Assembly: GCF_000013605.1 (NCBI RefSeq)
Contig: NC_007908.1
Span: 2,604,001 to 2,668,000 of the forward strand
Length of the DNA: 64,000 bases
Origin: Rhodoferax ferrireducens T118
Lineage (GTDB): Bacteria > Pseudomonadota > Gammaproteobacteria > Burkholderiales > Burkholderiaceae_C
Reading direction: 5' to 3'
The notes under the pieces are model-generated. The model did no database searches, was not told where the DNA came from, and was given only the letters and a program-made list of their open reading frames with translations. Shown piece by piece: positions 61,130 to 64,000 of this stretch. Position numbers and translations under genes: made by a program. How positions within the stretch are numbered: the first letter of the stretch is position 1; every line of letters begins with the position of its first letter.

Positions 61130-64000
61130 TCAGTCCACCCACCTTCTGGCGTTGTGCCACAACTGCATCCACGGGCTGAGCGCAGACAGGTCACCGTCGG
61201 TCCAGCTCATCTGGATATTGCGAAACACGCGCTCCGGGTGCGGCATCATCGCGGTGAAGCGGCCATCAAGCGTCGTCACGGCCGTCAAACCGCCGGGGCT
61301 GCCGTTCGGGTTGAACGGATAGGCCTCGGTCGCGGCACCCTGGTTATCGGTAAACCGCATGGCGGCAATGGCTCGTGCCGCGTTGCCGCGGTACTTGAAG
61401 TTGGCAAAACCCTCGCCGTGCGCCACCGCAATCGGCAAACGGCTGCCCGCCATGCCTTTGAAGAACAGCGACGGGGATTCCAGCACTTCCACCATGCTCA
61501 GGCGCGCCTCGAAGCGCTCGCTCTGGTTGGTGGTGAAACGCGGCCAGTCCTGCGCGCCGGGAATGATGTCGGCCAGCTCGGCGAACATCTGGCAACCGTT
61601 GCAGACGCCCAGGCCGAAGGTATCCAGACGGCCAAAAAAGGCCTTGAACTGCTCGGCCAGCACGGGGTTGAAGGTGATGGAGCGCGCCCAGCCAATGCCG
61701 GCACCCAGCGTGTCGCCGTAAGAGAAGCCACCGCACGCCACCACGCCCTTGAAGTCGGCCAGGTTGGCGCGGCCACTTTGCAGGTCGGTCATGTGCACAT
61801 CAAAGGCTTCAAAACCGGCCTCGGTGAAGGCGTAGGCCATCTCGACGTGCGAGTTGACGCCCTGTTCGCGCAGCACGGCCACTTTGGGGCGCGTCAGCAT
61901 GAGCGCGGGGCTTGCCATATTTGCTACTGATTTAGTAGCTTCTTGCGCATATTCGACGGGGGCTAGAGCCTTGTTTTGTATAAATTTGACGTGCAGCCCC
62001 GGGTCCAGCGGGTCACCGGCGCTGGCGTGCTCGGCTTCGGCACAGGCCGGGTTGTCGCGTTGCTGGCAGATCTTCCAGCTGGTGGCATCCCAGACCTGGT
62101 GCAGGTCCTGCAATTTGGCGCTGAACACCACTTTGGCGTCGCGCCAGACCTGCACCTCGCCGATGCCGTCCCGAATGGTCGAGTCGACCGGGCGGGTCTT
62201 GCCGATGACATGGCTGTATTTGCTTAAGCCATGGTCGCGCAGGGTCTGCATGACCGCGTTGCGCTGCGCGGTGCGCACTTGCAGTACGACACCCAGCTCT
62301 TCGCTGAACAGGGCTTTGAGCGTGAGCTCTTCGCGCCGACCACTGACCTGGCCGGCCCAGTTTTTGGCGTCGCCATAGTCCATGCGGCTGTCCGTGATGC
62401 CGTCGCCCTCCAACACCAGCATGTCCACGTTGAGCGCAACACCGATGTGGCCGGCGAACGCCATCTCCACCACCGCAGCAAACAGGCCGCCGTCGCTGCG
62501 GTCGTGGTAGGCCAAAATCTGGCCTTGCGCGCGCAAGGCGTTCACGGCCTTGACCAGGTTGACCAGGTCTTGCGGGTGATCCAGATCCGGCACTTCGTCG
62601 CCCACCTGGCTCAGCGTTTGCGCCAACATGCTGGCACCCATGCGGTTTTGGCCCCGGCCCAGGTCGACCAGCAGCAGCGTCGTGTCCTCTGTCGCGTTCA
62701 GTTGTGGCGTCAAGGTGCCGCGCACGTCAGGCAGGGTGGCAAAGGCGGTCACGATCAGGGACACGGGGGAGGTCACTTTTTTGGCGCCCTCCTCGTCTTT
62801 CCACTGCGTGCGCATGGAAAGTGAATCTTTCCCGACTGGGATGGAAATACCCAGAGCGGGGCACAGTTCCAGTCCGACGGCTTTCACCGTCGCGTAAAGC
62901 GCGGCATCCTCGCCCGGCTCACCACAGGCGGCCATCCAGTTGGCCGACAGCTTGACGCGGGGCAGTTCAATCGGCGCCGCCAGCAAATTGGTGATGGCCT
63001 CGGCCACGGCCATGCGCCCGCTGGCTGGCGCATTGACGCTCGCCAGCGGCGTGCGCTCGCCCATGCTCATGGCCTCACCGGCAAAGCCTTTGAAATCCGC
63101 CAGCGTCACGGCGCAATCGGCCACCGGCACCTGCCACGGTCCGACCATCTGGTCGCGGTGGCTCAAACCGCCCACGGTGCGGTCGCCGATGGTGATCAGA
63201 AAACGCTTGGACGCCACGGTCGCACTAGCCAGCACGTCGATGCAGGCTTTTTGCAGATCGACACCGGTCAGGTTGACGGGTGCAAAGGTGCGCGCCACCG
63301 TTTTGACGTCGCGGTGCATCTTGGGCGGCTTGCCCAGCAGCACGTTCATCGGCATGTTCACCGGCGACTCGTTGCCCGCATCAAGCAGTTCCAGTTGGCG
63401 CGCGTCAGTCGCGACCCCCACCACGGCAAACGGGCAGCGCTCGCGCTCGCACAGGGCGGTGAACAGGTCCAGCGACTCGGGCGCAATGGCCAGCACGTAG
63501 CGCTCCTGGCTCTCGTTGCACCAGATTTCTTTCGGCGCCATGCCGGATTCTTCCAGTGGCACGGCGCGCAGGTCGAAGCGGGCACCGCGCCCGGCGTCGT
63601 TGGTGAGCTCAGGGAAGGCGTTGCTCAAACCACCCGCGCCCACGTCGTGGATCGCCAGAATGGGGTTGCCAGGGCTTGCGCCCTGCCCGCCTGCACGCTC
63701 AAGGCCATTGCCCAGCAGCCAGCACTGGTTGATAACCTCCTGCGCCCGGCGCTCGATCTCGGGGTTGCCGCGCTGCACCGAGTCAAAGTCAAGTTGCGCC
63801 GCATTCGCGCCGGTCGCCATCGAACTGGCGGCGCTGCCGCCCATGCCAATACGCATGCCGGGGCCACCGAGCTGGATCAGCAAACTGCCCGCCGGGAACT
63901 CGATCTTGTGTGTCTGCGTGGCATCGATCACGCCCAGGCCGCCGGCGATCATGATCGGCTTGTGGTAGCCGCGCTGCTCTTGCTGCTGCGTTGCAAGGCC
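61130..64000 (-). CDS. purL: Phosphoribosylformylglycinamidine synthase, C-terminal part (runs off the right edge)
   Basis: Large single-chain PurL of purine synthesis. The visible 956 residues open with QRGYHKPIMIAGGLG at the window edge and contain FGAM-synthase pieces (VGDEVPDLDHPQDLVNLV, CGEPGEDAALYATVKAVGLE). The C-terminal glutamine amidotransferase domain has the catalytic Cys in LGVCNGCQMF and the His in MPHPERVFRN. The N-terminal third is outside the window. The linker before RPKVAVLREQGVN is about 30 residues (about half that in E. coli as I recall) and contains [20 protein letters not shown], encoded antisense by repeat copy F. Confidence 0.96.
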   Translation of the reverse strand, partial: GLATQQQEQRGYHKPIMIAGGLGVIDATQTHKIEFPAGSLLIQLGGPGMRIGMGGSAASSMATGANAAQLDFDSVQRGNPEIERRAQEVINQCWLLGNGLERAGGQGASPGNPILAIHDVGAGGLSNAFPELTNDAGRGARFDLRAVPLEESGMAPKEIWCNESQERYVLAIAPESLDLFTALCERERCPFAVVGVATDARQLELLDAGNESPVNMPMNVLLGKPPKMHRDVKTVARTFAPVNLTGVDLQKACIDVLASATVASKRFLITIGDRTVGGLSHRDQMVGPWQVPVADCAVTLADFKGFAGEAMSMGERTPLASVNAPASGRMAVAEAITNLLAAPIELPRVKLSANWMAACGEPGEDAALYATVKAVGLELCPALGISIPVGKDSLSMRTQWKDEEGAKKVTSPVSLIVTAFATLPDVRGTLTPQLNATEDTTLLLVDLGRGQNRMGASMLAQTLSQVGDEVPDLDHPQDLVNLVKAVNALRAQGQILAYHDRSDGGLFAAVVEMAFAGHIGVALNVDMLVLEGDGITDSRMDYGDAKNWAGQVSGRREELTLKALFSEELGVVLQVRTAQRNAVMQTLRDHGLSKYSHVIGKTRPVDSTIRDGIGEVQVWRDAKVVFSAKLQDLHQVWDATSWKICQQRDNPACAEAEHASAGDPLDPGLHVKFIQNKALAPVEYAQEATKSVANMASPALMLTRPKVAVLREQGVNSHVEMAYAFTEAGFEAFDVHMTDLQSGRANLADFKGVVACGGFSYGDTLGAGIGWARSITFNPVLAEQFKAFFGRLDTFGLGVCNGCQMFAELADIIPGAQDWPRFTTNQSERFEARLSMVEVLESPSLFFKGMAGSRLPIAVAHGEGFANFKYRGNAARAIAAMRFTDNQGAATEAYPFNPNGSPGGLTAVTTLDGRFTAMMPHPERVFRNIQMSWTDGDLSALSPWMQLWHNARRWVD
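61923..61988 (+). repeat. Dispersed repeat, copy F (inside purL, antisense to the gene)
   Basis: Plus-strand GCTACTGATTTAGTAGC, spacer TTCTTGCGCATATTCGAC, GGGGGCTAGAGCC and a TATAAATTTG tail, aligning with copy B over the whole length. It encodes a linker segment of PurL. Confidence 0.75.

Noticed and set aside
1..64000. CRISPR arrays, insertion sequences, prophage, rRNA
   Set aside because: I found no regularly spaced repeats, transposase or integrase motifs, phage genes or rRNA sequence.

Overview
The window is a GC-rich, gene-dense chromosomal segment with no plasmid, phage or IS genes. Protein style, gene neighbourhoods and a characteristic dispersed element ending in GGGGCTAGAGGC point to Burkholderiales, most likely Comamonadaceae of the Rhodoferax/Polaromonas type. 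This is inferred from recognition, not from a search. Both edges cut genes: fumC on the left and purL on the right.

Layout. (1) 1-8.5 kb: fumC, acnA (preceded by a fumC 5' remnant), a ParS/MbcA-like protein, an FMN reductase, a conserved hypothetical, queF, an alpha/beta hydrolase and yaaA. (2) 8.5-11.4 kb: DUF3501, a double-cluster Fe-S protein and rubrerythrin, with a palindromic FNR- or Fur-like site upstream. (3) 11.5-18.2 kb: valS, tusA, cysM, tRNA-Leu(CAA), a glutaredoxin-like protein, NAD-isocitrate dehydrogenase copy 1 and aroD. (4) 18.4-34.8 kb: an acyl-CoA catabolic block, all on the minus strand. It runs acyl-CoA ligase, two tandem substrate-binding proteins, livHMGF, a FadB-like fusion, thiolase, acyl-CoA dehydrogenase, an esterase and a thioesterase-GNAT fusion. 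A divergent Crp/Fnr-family regulator sits at its head, and the same TTGTC-N8-GACAA palindrome occurs twice before the regulator and once before the fadB-like gene. (5) 34.9-38.6 kb: selO, msrB, yciB, bolA and a parvulin. (6) 38.9-51.5 kb: a citrate module. A TctDE-like two-component system, a solute-binding protein and a malate dehydrogenase paralogue face a compact operon citT-idh2-citC-citD-citE-citF-citX-citG-hydrolase. (7) 52-64 kb: a DUF1624-type membrane protein, an RlhA-like U32 protein, a phasin-like protein, an esterase, a small ORF coupled to cfa, an accessory FtsH, a YihY-type membrane protein and purL.

How it fits together. Citrate enters by the DASS carrier and is split by citrate lyase (CitDEF, matured by CitC/X/G) to acetate and oxaloacetate. 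The adjacent malate dehydrogenase and the fumarase elsewhere in the window can take oxaloacetate down the reductive branch. The isocitrate dehydrogenase inside the operon is 99.4% identical over 994 bp to a second copy 32 kb away in opposite orientation. The liv/fad block looks like uptake, CoA activation and beta-oxidation of an organic acid under one local regulator.

The most unusual structural signal is a family of at least seven short dispersed elements of about 50-65 bp. Five lie in frame inside conserved enzymes (AcnA, acyl-CoA dehydrogenase, SelO, the DUF1624 protein and PurL), and one supplies the start codon of a hydrolase.
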